From a candidate division TA06 bacterium SM23_40 (lineage in GTDB: Bacteria > LJUI01 > SM1-40), in NCBI GenBank assembly GCA_001303705.1, contig LJUI01000065.1:1-16510 (forward strand): 16,510 nucleotides of DNA, read 5' to 3'. Under the pieces are notes generated by a model. The model saw nothing but the letters and a program-made list of their open reading frames with translations, made no database searches and was not told the DNA's origin. The stretch's first letter is position 1. Every line of letters starts with the position of its first letter. A program made the position numbers and the translations under genes. Positions 15,461-16,510 of the stretch are shown in pieces.

Positions 15461-15490
15461 TTGACACATACAGGTGAGGTGCAGTACAAT
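15461..15490 (+). promoter_or_regulatory. Sigma-70-type promoter for the J-domain operon
   Basis: A perfect -35 box TTGACA (15461-15466) and a near-consensus -10 box TACAAT (15485-15490) are separated by 18 nt. Transcription would start near 15497, about 30 nt ahead of the J-domain gene. The placement after hairpins and before a new functional group fits an operon boundary. I found no comparably good promoter elsewhere in the window. Confidence 0.65.
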
Positions 15491-15528
15491 TATCAGGGAG
15501 GTGAACTAAGAGTGATCTTCGGGGGAGG

Positions 15529-16242
15529 ATGGAGTTGGATCGGTCTACGGACTACTACCGGACACTCGGCGTAGAGCGGAACGCGACGAGGAACGAAATC
15601 CGGCTCGCCTATCTGCGTCTCGCCAAGGAGTCTCATCCGGATCATGTGCCGCACGAGGGGAATTGGGATCGAGCCAACGAACAGTTCGCCCGTGTTACTG
15701 AGGCCTACTCGACCCTGATGGATCCCGAGAAGCGGCGGCGATATGATCTCTCCCTGGTCGGCGGGCAGCGGTTAGAATCGGGTGGTGATGATCCCGGCAA
15801 GATACAGGCGGTCAATGCCTTTCGTCAGGGTGTCCAGTCCCTCAACCGCGGCAACCCATCGCGCGCGTTGCTCTACTTCGAGGCGGCGGTGCGGTACAAT
15901 GAGTCGAAAGCTATCTATCGGAGCTACTACGGTCTCGCTCTCGCGAGAGCGAGGCGCGAGTTCAAGCGTGCGGAAGAGGAGTGTCGCAAGGCCATCGGAG
16001 CGGAGATTTTCAATCCCGACTGCTATGTGAATCTCGGGCTCGTGTACAACCTCATGGGCAACAAGGGGCAGGCCCAAGAACAGTTTCATGAGGCTCTCAA
16101 CTGGGACCCTGAACACGCACGCGCGAAAACCGAACTGGAGGCAGCAGGAAGCGATAAGGGTGGCGGAATCCTCGGCAGGATCTTCCAGAGGAGGACATCC
16201 GATGAACGGCGGAGAGAGAGGTCCGGTCGATTACGAGAGTAG
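15529..16242 (+). CDS. J-domain protein with TPR repeats
   Basis: This 237-aa cytoplasmic protein has an N-terminal J domain (residues about 7-73: DYYRTLGVERNATRNEIRLAY, then SHPDHVPHEG). The HPD motif (36-38) stimulates DnaK ATPase. The end of the domain is recognisable in DPEKRRRYDL. Tetratricopeptide-like repeats follow (about 93-205: AVNAFRQGVQSLNRGNPSRA, NPDCYVNLGLVYNLMGN), then a basic tail (GRIFQRRTSDERRRERSGR). There is no Gly/Phe or zinc-finger region, so it is not a classical DnaJ but a specialised co-chaperone/scaffold. GGGGGAGG (15521-15528) abuts ATG 15529 but is ideally placed for the in-frame TTG at 15535, which may be the true start. The end overlaps the roadblock gene by 41 nt. 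Confidence 0.85.
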   Translation: MELDRSTDYYRTLGVERNATRNEIRLAYLRLAKESHPDHVPHEGNWDRANEQFARVTEAYSTLMDPEKRRRYDLSLVGGQRLESGGDDPGKIQAVNAFRQGVQSLNRGNPSRALLYFEAAVRYNESKAIYRSYYGLALARARREFKRAEEECRKAIGAEIFNPDCYVNLGLVYNLMGNKGQAQEQFHEALNWDPEHARAKTELEAAGSDKGGGILGRIFQRRTSDERRRERSGRLRE

Positions 16243-16510
16243 GCTCAGGGATGCAGTAGAACGGGTGCCGGGTGCTATTGCCGCAAGCCTGGTGGGGCTT
16301 GACGGCATTCCTCTTGCAGGGCACAACATCGAGGCCTCATACGAGCCGGCTGTTGCCGATGCTGAGCTCGCGACCATCCTCTCTTGGGTTGCACGTACGG
16401 CTACGAGTCTCGATATCGGCGGTCTCCGCGAGTTCATGTTCGTAGCAGACAATGTGACGTTGGTGGCACGCATGGTCGGAAGAGAGTTCTTCGTCTCGAT
16501 CGCCCTCAAG
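16202..16510 (+). CDS. Roadblock/LC7 (MglB-like) domain protein, truncated by window end
   Basis: 103 codons are visible with no stop before the window ends. After MNGGERGPVDYESRLRDAVE comes the roadblock pattern VPGAIAASLVGLDGIPLAG, a central helix (ADAELATILSWVARTATSL), then FMFVADNVTLVARMVGREFFVSIAL, the typical beta-strand pair. MglB-type roadblock proteins act as regulators of Ras-like GTPases and scaffold polarity or motility systems; other members are uncharacterised. The ATG is supported by AGAGGAGGA (16187-16195) and lies inside the 3' end of the J-domain gene in another frame, which implies translational coupling. A partner GTPase, if any, would be beyond the window. Confidence 0.8.
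   Translation, partial: MNGGERGPVDYESRLRDAVERVPGAIAASLVGLDGIPLAGHNIEASYEPAVADAELATILSWVARTATSLDIGGLREFMFVADNVTLVARMVGREFFVSIALK

Noticed and set aside
1-16510. CRISPR array, tRNA/rRNA genes, insertion sequences or att sites
   Set aside because: No regularly spaced repeats, tRNA-like cloverleaf, transposase motif or flanking inverted repeats were seen on reading the window; the duplication of GT4 genes shows no mobile-element remnant.

Overview
This window is almost entirely an exopolysaccharide (EPS) biosynthesis and export locus, with every gene on the + strand. Gene spacing is tight: several ATGA or 4 to 11 nt overlaps, and few gaps above 80 nt. The organism looks like a diderm (Gram-negative-type) bacterium of moderately high GC. 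It encodes a Wza-type outer-membrane export protein, a Wzz/GumC-type chain-length protein and a lipoprotein, and it uses many AGG/AGA arginine codons. I cannot assign a phylum; an uncultivated lineage known only from metagenomes is plausible, but that is inference.

Region 1 (1-4744) is the glycosyltransferase block. It holds a GT2 enzyme with C-terminal membrane segments, then three GT4-type genes. The first and third GT4 genes are clear paralogs. The middle one is broken: it has lost about 30 codons, including the conserved E-x7-E region, and changed frame, apparently by deletion between two 13-nt repeats.

Region 2 (4734-9668) holds a GH39-like glycosidase lipoprotein comparable in role to PslG, an O-antigen ligase/polymerase-like membrane protein, and a Wzz/GumC-like polysaccharide co-polymerase without a kinase domain.

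Region 3 (9669-12041) holds a strong hairpin, two tandem small single-span membrane proteins of unknown function, a UDP-glucuronate decarboxylase-like enzyme (UDP-xylose supply), and a short Wza-like export protein with no lipobox and a C-terminal hydrophobic anchor.

Region 4 (12046-15342) holds a radical SAM/SPASM-like protein, a UbiA-family membrane prenyltransferase closest in appearance to decaprenyl-phosphate phosphoribosyltransferase, and a GT-C (GT39/ArnT-like) membrane glycosyltransferase. The last two suggest a lipid-linked sugar donor used on the periplasmic side to decorate the glycan.

Region 5 (15343-16510) begins with a 186-nt boundary carrying two hairpins and a near-consensus sigma-70 promoter (TTGACA-N18-TACAAT). 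A J-domain/TPR protein follows, overlapped by a roadblock/LC7 (MglB-like) gene that runs off the window end; this is probably a separate operon.

Together the genes support nucleotide-sugar supply, glycan assembly by the GTs, polymerisation (Wzy-like plus Wzz-like), outer-membrane export (Wza-like) and glycan trimming (GH39). The initiating phosphoglycosyltransferase, the Wzx flippase and a Wzc-type kinase are not in this window.
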